Assembly (NCBI GenBank): GCA_903813345.2 | Contig: CAIIXF020000007.1 | Span: 24,601,564-24,665,563 of the forward strand | Reading direction: 5' to 3' | Length of the DNA stretch: 64,000 bases | Source: Owenia fusiformis | Lineage: Eukaryota > Annelida > Polychaeta > Sabellida > Oweniidae | Shown here: positions 47,101-58,156 of the stretch, in pieces | How the letters are laid out: each line of letters opens with the position of its first letter | How positions within the stretch are numbered: position 1 is the first letter of the stretch | Program-made: the position numbers and the translations under genes | The notes under the pieces: generated by a model | Told to the model about the DNA's origin: nothing | Seen by the model: the letters and a program-made list of their open reading frames with translations, nothing else | The model's database searches: none

Positions 47101-50100
47101 CTACGGCCTCCTTGTGTCTGGCTTGGGAGAGGGCTATCTGTCTCTACAAATTCAAAATACGCCGTGTGGCTTCAGTAGATGAGCGTAAGCTTACATATGT
47201 GCTGCGCCATTAATATTATATATTTTTTCTATTATTTTTCTCAAAATATCGGTTATTTTTTAGGGGTACAGGTGTGATTACTGGCGTAGAACCTACAATA
47301 GAATTACGAAATGCCATCCTACTTATTCTGGGCTTTGGACTATTCTCTGTACTCGTTGCAATCACGTTCCATCTGACCCGAAAGTACATCTTTCGAGATG
47401 CTTCGAACGTGGACACATCATTTGATGCAGGTGGAAAGGTTTCCGTTGGACTGACTGCGACTACTCTTGTGTCTCAGATGACATGGTCAGCTACTCTGCT
47501 CCAGTCTGTAACCGTTGCTGTAAAGGTATAGTAATTAACACACGAAATCTGTAAAAAAAACAAGTGGCTTGAAAAGAACACAGAACACGGGGGATAGATT
47601 TCACCCTTGGTATACGCAGCTAACGAAAATTGACCGGTACGGGTCAAAAGCTGGACCGGTACGGGTTAACGGTTTTATTTGAATTTAAAACAGCCATAAC
47701 TTGCTCAATATTGACTTCCTCGTGTCTAATTTGAAATATATGATGCCTCCCGATGCTTTTAAGTACCCCAATTTTTTACAGATTTTTAAACGGACCAAAA
47801 CTCTAAATGCGCATTTATGCTCTTTTCTCTCGAGAACGACTGTCTCATTTTCACGATAACTTTTATTTAGTACTTCTAACATATAAGATCTATTTTCCCC
47901 ATCAAGGTATGATGTAAATGCCATGCTATTTACATCTTGTGAGTTTCAATGACGCGCGTTTGATTTTATAAAAAATGCCAAACTTTGTGACAAAGAATTT
48001 CATCAGCTATTGCCCCGAACCGGTCCGTCTTCTCGCTGCAAGCAGATTGCCCCGAACCGGTCCGTCTTCTCGCTGCAAGCAGGATGAAATTCTTTGTTAC
48101 AAAGTTTGGCATTTTTTATAAAATCAAACGCGCGTCATTGAAACTCACAAGATGTAAATAGCATGTCATTTACATCATACCTTGATGGGGAAAAATAGAT
48201 CTTATATGTTAGAAGTACTAAATAAAAGTTATCGTGAAAATGAGACAGTCGTTCTCGAGAGAAAAGAGCATAAATGCGCATTTAGAGAGTTTTGGTCCGT
48301 TTAAAAATCTGTAAAAAATTGGGGTACTTAAAAGCATCGGGAGGCATCATATATATCAAATTAGACACGAGGAAGTCAATATTGAGCAAGTTATGGCTAT
48401 TTTAAATTCAAATAAAACCGTTAATCCGTACCGGTCCAGCTTTTGACCCGTACCGGTCAATTTTCGTTAGCTGCGTATACCAAGGGTGGATTTGTTGTAA
48501 AATGAAAAACAACTATAACTCTCTTTTTAAATTATTTTATCCACTGAACTTTAAAATAAGGCCAGATGCATACATTCATACCTTACACCCCAAGCTTTCC
48601 AGCCCCGGGTTTTCCAGCGGTATATATGGGAACTCGGGTAATTCGTGTTTATTACATCGTCGCATGAGAATAACTTTGTACTAACTGCCATTTTCAAAAA
48701 AATTGAGATAGACATGGAATTTTACTATTTGAAACACAGGCTTTCATCTCAGATACATGCCCCATCTCAATTCCCTCTCATTAAGCTAGAATTCAGTGTA
48801 AAATTGTACCATCTCCAGACAAACAGCTTATTTCTAATTTCAAATTGTCATATCTGATATCAACTGTTTTAACCAATCAATCTCTAAGAATTGGTCATGT
48901 GACTTGCAAAACTTGGAGTTATAACAATCTTATATTAAAACGAAGTATGCCAATATGCATGTTATTGTATCTAGAATGAAATAATGTTTTGTAACACAAT
49001 ACCATGCCAGTTTGCATGCCTGGCCTTTCATGTTTTAGTTTTAGAACTATTACAAGTAGATCAAAAAAATAAAATGATACAGTATGTGTAATCCCATGCA
49101 TATTCAAATTATATGCCCTCAATTACTCTTTGTATTATGGATGCTCATAGGATTATTCATGGCCACATGATATGAAATAGAATTACTAATTTCCTCGAAA
49201 ACCTAAGTCCTTGCTACCAGGGAAGATGAAAAGTACAAATGACCAGTTATCATGTGAGCAGTCAAAAGTACCCTTTATCTTCCCTGCTACCAGGTCTTAT
49301 GGGGGTTTGAATGGCCAAATGCAATAGAAATGCATATACGAAGCTGTCATCATTAAATGTTGAAAATGAAAGACTACTTATTTGTTTCTTCAAATAGAGT
49401 ACATAATAATAGGTTATATACTAGATAATAGTAATCAAAACAAATAGTAACTGTCATATTTTGCACTACATTGCTCAAAGGCAATCACTGTCTGTATACT
49501 ATTGAAATCTCTTTCAAAATGATGTTTTATAGTTTGTGGAAAAAAGCTAAATCTGTTTAAACTAGCTTTAACTTTTACTGACCATACACTATATCAATAA
49601 GGAGTTATCTTTATGTTAGTATAGTCCCTTAAAACACTTATTTTATTTTCTCTTCATCTATGATTTACTTTGCGCTTTCCACTGAACATCTGGGATCTTT
49701 TTAGTTATTTTATTACTAGTATGTTTTTCAGATTTGTCCTTTCTTTTGCATTTTTGGGAACATTGTTTTTAGATCATCTACATTTTATTTTGGAAAAGTA
49801 ACAAATTGGTTCAATTTCTTTACAAAGAGCCACTCTTAGTCTCCACTTCTACAATTGCTTCAATTCCCCATTGTACTCCACAGAGTAGCAAACAACAGAA
49901 AATGAATGGATAATGATAGCTGCATCCCAATGAACAAAATGTGATTACCTAAATCGAGGTTTCATCACTTTCATTAATCTAAAATGAATTAGAAATTATT
50001 TTTCTATTTTCAAATTTCTTCCATTTGCATGTAATAAAAATTGGTTATGTCTTAGGCCCTAAGGATCTGAAACCTGCTGGTCAAAATGGAATTACGGACC

Positions 50101-53100
50101 AGTTGCAATGTTATTCTCCTATACCCAGTGAAAAAATCAACTGGTCTGTATCAAAAATAACCTGATAATGACCAGCGGACCGGCCCTTAGGGGCTACATT
50201 GTAATGTGCTGGGAGGTGTAGGCTACAGGGTTTATACCGAGGGAAATATGTGGGGGACCGTATTGGCATCATTGGTTTCAATGCATTGTACTTCTGCCTT
50301 AGTTTCAAAGGCAATAAATTCTTTTTGAAGGGTGTCCTGAGATTCCAAAATTAAGAAATAATTGTACTTATTTGAGAAATTGATTTTAAAGTTTAATAAA
50401 TTGAATTTTCTTTATTTTATTAAATAATATTCTTTGGTTTTTGAAGATTTTTTTACAAAGCAAAACATTATTTTTCATTCTAGATACAATAACATGCATA
50501 TTGGCATACTTTGTTTTAATATAAGATTGTTATAACTCCAAGTTTTGCAAGTCACATGACCAATTCTTAGAGAGTTGATTGGTTGAAACAGTTGATATCA
50601 GATATGACAATTTGAAATTAGAAATAAGCTGTTATTCCGGTGGGAAATTGTATCAACTCCATTTCCATAGTTTTAAAAAAGGATCTTGTAAATTGTTTCA
50701 AGGTATGATATTTCATATAAGATATCTCTAGGGTGAGACCAGGTGACATACAAAAAATCAAGTTTCACATAGCAATACTAAGTAAGATACAGACCTCTAA
50801 ACGTTCAAACCTTGATTTCTCAGTTCCGTAAAAATGTGAGATAGTGTTATGCGGTAAACACGATACAAAAATATGTCATATTCCGCAACGAATATGGCAT
50901 ATTCACTTGCGGTGTATGACAGATTCACCTGCGGTATATGACATACACACTAACCAATGAGAACGCGATACGGAAGTACGCAATTGTTAATTGAACGAAT
51001 AAGTATACGTTATAAATTATTATAATGATTACTGAATCAATAGAACTGTGTACCGAATATATCAACTTAGCAGAAGTATCAGTCACCAATCTTGCGTAAT
51101 AAACTTTCTCAGTCAATCCAGGATTCATATATAAGTACTCGACGCACTAACTAGTCCAGCGTAGTTTTACATTTAGAGTCGATTCTCGCAACCAATCAAA
51201 TCAAGGCTTTCTGTATCACGTTTTCACCTGCGGTATATGTCATATTCACCTGCGGTATATGGCATATTCCGCAAGTGAGTATGACATATTCCGCAGGTGA
51301 GTATCGGGTATTCACTGAAATCAATGTATCGCATATTCACTGCGGAATATCGCATACTCACCTGCGGAATATGCCATATACCGCAGGTGAGTATGGCATA
51401 TTCACCCGTATCACAAATACCGCGCAACCATGAATGTATGCCATATACCGCGTAACAGATAGTACAAAGTTATTCTCATGCGACGACATGTTATATTTAT
51501 CAATGAGTTATTTTCTCAAGATATTTTTCAATGTTTAGTATGGTATAAGTGGACCACTTTGGTATGGAGCTGGAGCTACCGTACATCATTTCATCTTGGC
51601 TATCCTATCCATCCACCTAAAGACAAAGGCGCCAGGGGCGAAAACCTTCCTTCAGGTAACTCCATTTTATAGGGACACACGACCAATTGATTCTACCGCT
51701 GAAGTGGGGATAGATGACATTTTAAAATTAAAAACATAGTCCCGTTATTGTAATTACACCAGCATCACAAGTGGTTTGATTTTGGTAAGTCCATGAATGA
51801 AAAGGTGTATATTTGGATCAACTCTAACACATGATTTGATATGATATTTTCTCTGTAAAATTTTGACTTTTTTGACCTCCATCTGTCAAAATTCGAATGA
51901 ACATTTTTGACATTTTCTATATAGATGGCGTATTCAACAGGTGAGATATTTTGATTTTCATGGGGAGTTTTGATTCAAACTATTTTCACTGACAGAGGAC
52001 AAACTTGGGTATGATGACATGATAGCAAAACATGGCCACAAATCTTAATTTTCTCTCAAAGACAGATCATTTATATAGGGAAACCCATGTCATAGCATTT
52101 GGTTGTGTCATCCCATAGGGTGGAATAGTACCATCAGGGTTGATATTTGCAGAGGTAATTCAATAAATATCTGTAGATTCTTCTAATTTTATTAAAATCT
52201 TGATTTCTAAGGCAATAACGGTCATTTTATAAGTAAAATGGTTATTTCTACAGTTAGTTAGTCCACATCTTTTCTATTAGGTGATCCGTGCAAGGTTTGG
52301 AGCCCCATCACATATGATATTCTGTGTGTTCGCTGGCATAACCAATCTTATTACAACCATGAGTTTATTGCTGGCTGGCAGTGCTGTATTAACTAGTTTA
52401 ACATTGGATCTTTCCATTGAACTGACCTGTATGATACTTGCTGCTGTAATAGGTAGGTGTTCTATAATTCGATCCTCACCGTGTTGCTTTTAGAGAAAGA
52501 CTGACTTTGACGAATTATTACTCCCCAATATGATCTACAGACTTGCTTTTATAGGTTCCTATACTTTAATTGGTGGACTTGGTGCGACCTTCTACGTATC
52601 CTACTTCAACAGTACTCTCATCTTTTGTTTCCTCATTGTCATTGTAACCGAAATACTCTTAAAGCCTTCACTAGGAATAGACGGTTTGCCGTATGGGAGC
52701 TCAGACATTATGTATAGTTACATTCAGAATGCAACGGGACCAGATGGTAACCACAATGAAAGTTACTTGACGATTCTCTCATCCGGTGGTCTGATGTTTG
52801 GAGTTATCATCTTTGTAATGTCTTGCGCGTCACAGCTTGGGGATCAGTCATATTGGCAGAGTAGCATAGCAGCTAAACCTTTGCATGGCGTTTGGGGATT
52901 CATAGCCGGTGGCTTGACGTGGTTCGCCATACCTTTCACCTTTTCAACAACCATTGGATTGGTTTACATAGCCATGGAAAATTATCAAGGATCTTCTATT
53001 CTTTCTGAAACTGATATCCAAACAGGTATATTTTCGTGCAGGAAAAGTTCCTGATATGAATAGGAGATCTTACCCTTTGCATTCGTTTGACTTCACTTCT

Positions 53101-55652
53101 TAAAAGAGAGCTTCGTCTTCTTGTAGTTTAACTAGACTCTGCACGCAGGGTAAGGAGATCTAGATTGCAATTAAAATTCTAATTACAACTCTATTACGAG
53201 TGCTATTTATAGGATTGGCGGCACCAGTGGTTGCTCAAGTAGTACTCGGAAGAACAGGGGAGTACATGTTATTCCTTGCCATATTGATGGCGGTAATGTC
53301 AACAGGGTCAGCTGAGGTTATTGCTGTTGCATCGCTGATTGTGTATGATGTCTATCAGCCATACATAAATCCTTTCAGGTTTGATGTTTTGTACTCACGT
53401 CCTGGGCTTATATAGACAGCGTAATATTCATTCATTGCTCAAAAGCATTTACAAATTTAACATATTCCGTACACATTCCTTTATCTTGATGTGAAATAAC
53501 AAGTTATACTGTTCCAATGAATGTTAACATAATATGATTCGAAGCGTTTTTTAGAAAATTTAGAAACCACCATTGATTGAGTGACTTAATTTATCTGTTG
53601 ATCGGCGACGATGCCATCTTAATACACAATTACGTTATAGACGTATGTCATCTCTGAACTCCAGGGTTTCCCCCATCTTAACTAACACGATCAATGGATC
53701 GAGCTCTCCCGCAAAGTATAAACACATTCGTGGCAACTGTGTGGCTGCCTTGAGCAGAGGAGATTTCGAAAAATAGACTCATATATATGGAGCCGCCATA
53801 ATATAGGCTTTACACAACCCTTTATATATGTTACATCCCCTTTCACTAAGTGTGTTATTGTTCTTTAGAAAGAATCTGAAAGCTGGTGACTGTATACTCT
53901 GTGGTAAATCCTCCCGTCCTTCAAGTGATACTTCAAGTGGTACAAGTACGTACTACAAGGATCGTATTTTTGCCTCGGATACTAATTTAAGTAATAACGA
54001 GGGAACCACGACCACGTGCTCCTGTAAACCAGTAGTTGAATGCAATGAATGTGCGGAAGACAAGAAAATGAGATCATCTAAGAAGTTTACCATAGGAGTT
54101 AAAAAGCCATATACATGCAACGTCCACGGGTTGTACCGACAATACCAAGATGATTTGCTGAACTTTAAAAATTGGTGCATTCTTTGGGTCACGCTCTTCA
54201 CGATTCCACTGGTGTTGTTCTCAAATTGGGTCGGACTGAACCTAGGATGGGTTTTCTATTTCACTGGGGTGATGATAGGCGGAGTCATCATCCCAGTAGC
54301 ACTTAGCGTCCTCTGGAGCAGGGCAACGGCTGCTGGTATGATATCAGGTATGAGCTTTTAAAGAGAAAATGAAATCATTTAAGTCAAAACAACGCCACCG
54401 TACGGTCTTTTATTTCCATGGTCACATACAATCAAAGTTCCATGTCCTTCGGCAGCCGTACTGTATTTTAAATGTGAGGACAGAAAACCTTTGGTTTCCA
54501 AATGTGGCAAGTCTTGCTTTAAGGCATGACTTTAGTTTTTTTAATTTCCATGGCGGCCGTAGCGGGGTGAAAAACGAAATCTAATCAAGTGTTATTAGTT
54601 CAGTCATCAAACATTGGTTTAAAAGTCATAGTTGATACTTTTAAACATTGTTTAATGGTCTTTTTGTCATCTAAGTTTCATTGGTTTATACTTTATGGTC
54701 AAGATATTATGGCCATTTTACAAAACATTGCCTCTTTTGGCCCACCCTGTTAATCCCACGGCCTTCCATCTTCCTGTAAAAATGGAATAAGCCGAACTGT
54801 GACCTTGAGGGGACCGTACATTTTTTACGTTCGCCCTTGGTATTTCTCTATTTCGGGAAACTACAGTACGGCCATCATACGCTCGCCTGAGTGCAAAAAT
54901 GGTCTCATCATAGGTGGCATCATAACTTCATGACAAGACACAAAACCCATAAAATATCGAATTAATACTTTGAACCTTAAACCTATACCCACATCCGTTT
55001 GCAAGGACACGTTTGTTTTCAATTTACAGGTGTTCTATCTGGCTGCCTTTGTGGTATAACTTTATGGTTGGCGTTGGCTTCAACATATGAAGGTGGAGTG
55101 AATTTAAAGAACACCAGTAGGGATGTACCCACTCTTGTGGGCAGTGCCGTCTCATTAGGCTTGAGTGGAATTGTATGCATTATGGTTTCAATGTGCACAC
55201 TAGATAGAAAGAAGTTCAACGAGGAAGAAGAGTGGAACAAACTGAGAAACATAGAGAACCCGCTTCACCCCTGGGCAATTACATATGCACGTGACTTCGG
55301 TACAGTTCATGATTTAACGTCAAAGTTTGTGCGACCAACATACGCAGCAATGAAATCCCGCTTCCGAAGGTCTCGGATCACTGCAATGATTATTGGGTTG
55401 ACTCTATTTGTTGGATTCATGATTGTTTGGCCTTGCGCTATGATTCCCTTTAAAGTTTTTACCAGGAACGAATTCTACCACTGGACAACATTCTCCATAG
55501 CGTATGCATTCATAGCAGCTGCGTTCATTATCATCGTTCCTCTTGTGCAAGAAATTTATTTGATTTTTGGCAAAATTATGAACAGTAGAAAAATTCGGAA
55601 GATGAACAACCACGTGAACGCTAACTACATTCAAGATCAAATTAATAATTGA
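44109..55652 (+). CDS. DUR3: DUR3-like urea/solute symporter (sodium:solute symporter superfamily), complete, 8 exons
   Basis: Exons: 44109-44188, 47264-47525, 51539-51655, 52281-52452, 52555-53025, 53213-53378, 53869-54347, 55030-55652. All splice sites are GT/AG, all phases agree, and the 2370 coding bases give 789 residues plus stop. The N-terminus MKDNALLFTVLFGGLFKSGN looks like a signal peptide. The core then follows plant and fungal DUR3 closely: KVSVGLTATTLVSQMTWSAT, YGISGPLWYGAGATVHHFIL, HLKTKAPGAKTFLQ, GDQSYWQSSIAAKP, GGLTWFAIPF, MSTGSAEVIAVASLIVYDVY. About 14-15 membrane segments are expected. A cytoplasmic-type loop at 424-510 is unusually cysteine-rich (CILC, CSC, CNEC, CNVH), a possible zinc site. 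DUR3 proteins take up urea by H+ or Na+ coupling, and animal members are known from molluscs; the substrate here is inferred. Introns 1 and 2 (3.1 and 4.0 kb) are packed with inverted-repeat elements. Confidence 0.9.
44216..44360. mobile_element. long hairpin in symporter intron 1
   Basis: attatcctata at the left edge, then caggatattgggattatcc and ggccaatataatatatttgc, is mirrored by ttatattggccaagggataa, cccaatatcctga and actataggataat at the right edge. This forms a stem of roughly 60 bp around a cccgagggccgcaggtcccgaggg loop. A second palindromic patch, gcgggcagatata / tatatctgcccgc, follows at about 44650-44715 and may be the other part of the same element. Confidence 0.65.
44361..45305. 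other. symporter intron 1, unexplained segment
   Basis: Two opposed open frames (44378-44827 on plus, 44622-44362 on minus) overlap here. The minus one is hydrophilic (DNGEYTDNRDLFDGLKKRRS) and could be a decayed fragment of a mobile element, but no family is recognised. The rest shows nothing. Confidence 0.3.
45306..45713 (+). mobile_element. ATGCGAGTAG MITE, copy 1
   Basis: Ends atgcgagtag ... ctactcgcat are inverted. The interior (aatgtgacttctaggtcggg, gattccccatag, aaatcacaaaaagtgaaata, ttttcttttactgg) is shared with the copies at 59349-59734 and 38235-38460. Non-coding, 408 bp, in symporter intron 1. Confidence 0.75.
45714..46302. other. symporter intron 1, no feature recognised
   Basis: An 83-codon minus-strand frame at 45845-46096 has no recognised motif. 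Otherwise AT-rich. Confidence 0.3.
46303..46753 (+). mobile_element. element A built on 22-bp palindromic units
   Basis: Starts gttattgcggaatatgccat and ends tttaccgcgtaac; flanked by aattatt (46296-46302) and aattatc (46754-46760), an imperfect 7-bp target duplication. Both ends carry 22-bp units of the form ccatataccgcaggtgaata, and the ~330-bp centre is unique. An inverted, longer copy is at 50846-51456. No coding content. Confidence 0.8.
46754..47263. other. end of symporter intron 1
   Basis: GC-richer around 46995-47200. A 72-codon frame there begins MGQCCSS, which resembles an N-myristoylation/palmitoylation signal. Its splice phase does not fit the symporter and no family is recognised, so it is left uncalled. 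Confidence 0.3.
47602..48488. mobile_element. 887-bp near-perfect foldback element
   Basis: The left arm 47602-48004 and right arm 48083-48488 are inverted copies that differ at only about ten positions over ~400 bp. The ends read cacccttggtatacgcagct and its inverse. A 5-bp target duplication GATTT flanks the element (47597-47601 and 48489-48493). The 78-bp centre contains two tandem 37-bp copies of attgccccgaaccggtccgt and onward. It sits in symporter intron 2, so primary transcripts could form a ~400-bp double-stranded stem. No transposase is encoded; a 79-codon frame in the left arm is broken in the right arm. Confidence 0.93.
48822..50633. mobile_element. 1.8-kb element with ~170-bp terminal inverted repeats
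   Basis: Arms 48822-48991 and 50461-50633 are inverted copies at high identity: aacagcttatttctaatttc, gacttgcaaaacttggagtt and tatgccaatatgcatgttat all occur in inverse on the right. The 1.47-kb interior has no recognisable transposase, so this is probably a deletion derivative. No target duplication is visible. Located in symporter intron 2. Confidence 0.8.
50846..51456 (-). mobile_element. element B built on 22-bp palindromic units
   Basis: Inverted relative of 46303-46753. Starts gttatgcggtaaacacgata, ends ataccgcgtaac, and is flanked by a perfect 7-bp duplication AGATAGT (50839-50845 and 51457-51463). The right end has an expanded array of about eight 22-bp units such as cacctgcggtatatggcata, in both orientations, making a large cruciform-prone patch at 51222-51400. 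Lies just before symporter exon 3. Confidence 0.88.
51656..52280. other. symporter intron 3
   Basis: AT-rich intron between the exons at 51539-51655 and 52281-52452; no inserted element was seen. Confidence 0.6.
54348..55029. other. symporter intron 7
   Basis: A 682-bp intron with GTATGA donor and TTACAG acceptor. A gtacggtc/gccgtac-type inverted pair with catggtcaca occurs near 54400-54460; no coding content. Confidence 0.5.
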
Positions 55653-58156
55653 TCACTCACAAATAACATAAAGAATGTCACCAAGTAATAAGGATCTTGA
55701 TTTTTATATAAATCAATTAACTTGACTGGGGCATACTGACTAATTTTATATTAATCTTTTACCTAGACTTCTACATAAATAATTATTAGTATAGTCATTG
55801 AAATGGTACACTCCCCTCCATAAGTTTGGCAACCTTAGCTCCCCCTTGAACTACGTGTTAAAGCGTCTTTACGTTTGAATTTTTGTTTCCTTAACCTGCG
55901 ATGAAAATATTCATAATATTAATAGAAACGTAACTTGATTTTGTTTCCAATACCTCCAAATTTTCTCAATTTTAGTTAGTTCAATGGGGGAGCAAAGGTA
56001 TTGGTATTGGTCCATTGGTATAATAAATATATATGTGTCAATCGCCTATTTACGTGTGTTATGTATGGACATAAATATGTGACATTTTACCAAACACTGT
56101 CAGATACACATTTACGGCATATAATAAGTGCGTTAACCACATATACACAAATCAAATGTACTTGTGTAAAACATATAGAATTATTATAGTCGACATATTT
56201 CGAAACATGTATAATACATTTATTTGTTTTAATATTTACGCATCATTTATTTCGGTTTTTACCCCACCAATGCACACTACATTATATATTAAGTGCACAG
56301 AGTAGTTTTAGACAGTAATTTTAATAACCATAATGGACTAATGGGCTAATATTTATTTATTAGTTGCGATTGGCCCTACATCCTGTAAGTATGTCCGTTT
56401 ACTACATGATGACCTCCATATAATTTATGTACATTGATTTCTATAAAGGTCGCACACTCAAACATATGATCGACATCAATGTATCTCTAATAAATCTTAT
56501 TAACGTTTTTGTGACCAGCAGGGGTTCTGTTATAATATGACGACAATAAACAATGTTTTATGTTGATTTTTATGTCTATATTATACTTTGAAATATTTTA
56601 CACATGTACATCAAAATGGCTGACTATATCAGTAAAGATGGCGCTCGTGCATATGTCACGAAATAAACACAAGTAGTATCACGAAATAACACAATCAAAT
56701 ATGATCAATCAGATAATACAACAGCAAGATTTGGTGACATATTGTTACAGCAACCAATTCTAACCAGCATTCAGCATAAACTAAGGCTTTAAGTAGAGGC
56801 TTGGGAATACACAAGTTATAGTATTGAAATGGCGTTTTTAATTGTTTCATGTCGACCATTCATCCCTCTCTTTTGAGCTTTTTTATGTGCAAGTATGTGC
56901 ACTGCACTGACTACATATAGACAACTAGCACACTAGGGCACTTAAAAAATTATAACGTACCCCTCGGCCTTAGGTTTCAATGACTTTGGTTCATATTACA
57001 TATCATCTTTGACACGTTTAACATAGTCCTAGACAACAAAGCTTGTATTCGCGAATGCAACAGCTATCGGATTAACCTACTATTTTATGGGCAGCTCATT
57101 TATTTATGAATTGTACCTGCCGCGATTCCATTCATATCTAAATGAGGTTTTGATGAGCTTTATCGTTGGGTATCACCAAAAAGAACAACAAGCAACAAGT
57201 CGACAAAGTTGCCACAACGTAATAGGATAGTTTCTAAATAGCAGAAAAATCAATGAAATCTCGTGCTGCCATCTTTTATTCAGCTTTTAACTCTGGCTAG
57301 AGCTCCATTCACTTACATGCTAAAATCTTGGAAAGGTGGCTTAATTTCATGATTTATCAAAGTGTGTTTGTTGAATCTGTATAAAACTTGAATGATATAC
57401 CACATGATGACCCTGTTTATGAACATGTTGTGATTAAACATGCTAATGTTGATTGACATACAAATAATCCACGGTTTTAAAGAATTTTAGCATTGCATCT
57501 ATGGACATTTGGCCCAACATTTTTTAAATTGTCATAGAAAATTATTCAAATTACATAACTGTGTAAATCAAAGCTATTTTAGGAGAAAACATTCCACTGA
57601 ATTCAAATATACCATTTAAAAGAAGGTAATGTAAGTCATTAGAGGTCTAATATGCAAGTCTCTTAAAATCTCACGAAAAACGAGATTTAGCGAGATTTCA
57701 AAAGCTATATGGAAACTATACTATTAGCGGTTTAAGTGCGCTTGGGTGAACTGCATCTGCTGAAAACGTTTGAGCATGTAATTTGCAACGAATGGGCTCA
57801 TTGTCCTCTTTCGTGATACATAGGGGGAATACTTATTATGTAATGTATTATGCAATGCACTAGCCCGCGGGCAGTTCAAAAACGCAGCCTTAATAAATTT
57901 TTTCCCGGGGCTAATTTGCTAATTACATATGCATGAATGAGCTTAAAGCATCACTAAAATATGGTGACATCGGCTTAATCAAACTGATTTCCAGACGATT
58001 CTATTTGAAAAGTACAAACAATGTTCCATATACATCATAGCGTAGAGAGGTTTGCATAGTGTTATATGAAAGATTATGTCATTGTTCTTTAACTACATAC
58101 ACAAACAGAAACAACCATTTTGCGCCACATTGGCAACCAAATTGATGCTATTTTCT
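55653..58156. other. 3' region of the symporter and intergenic sequence
   Basis: A possible 3' untranslated region follows the TGA; an AATAAA lies at 56545-56550. The rest is AT-rich with no exon or repeat structure recognised. Confidence 0.4.

Noticed and set aside
47685-47924. 79-codon minus-strand frame in the foldback left arm
   Set aside because: The same frame in the right arm is interrupted by a stop; no family resemblance.
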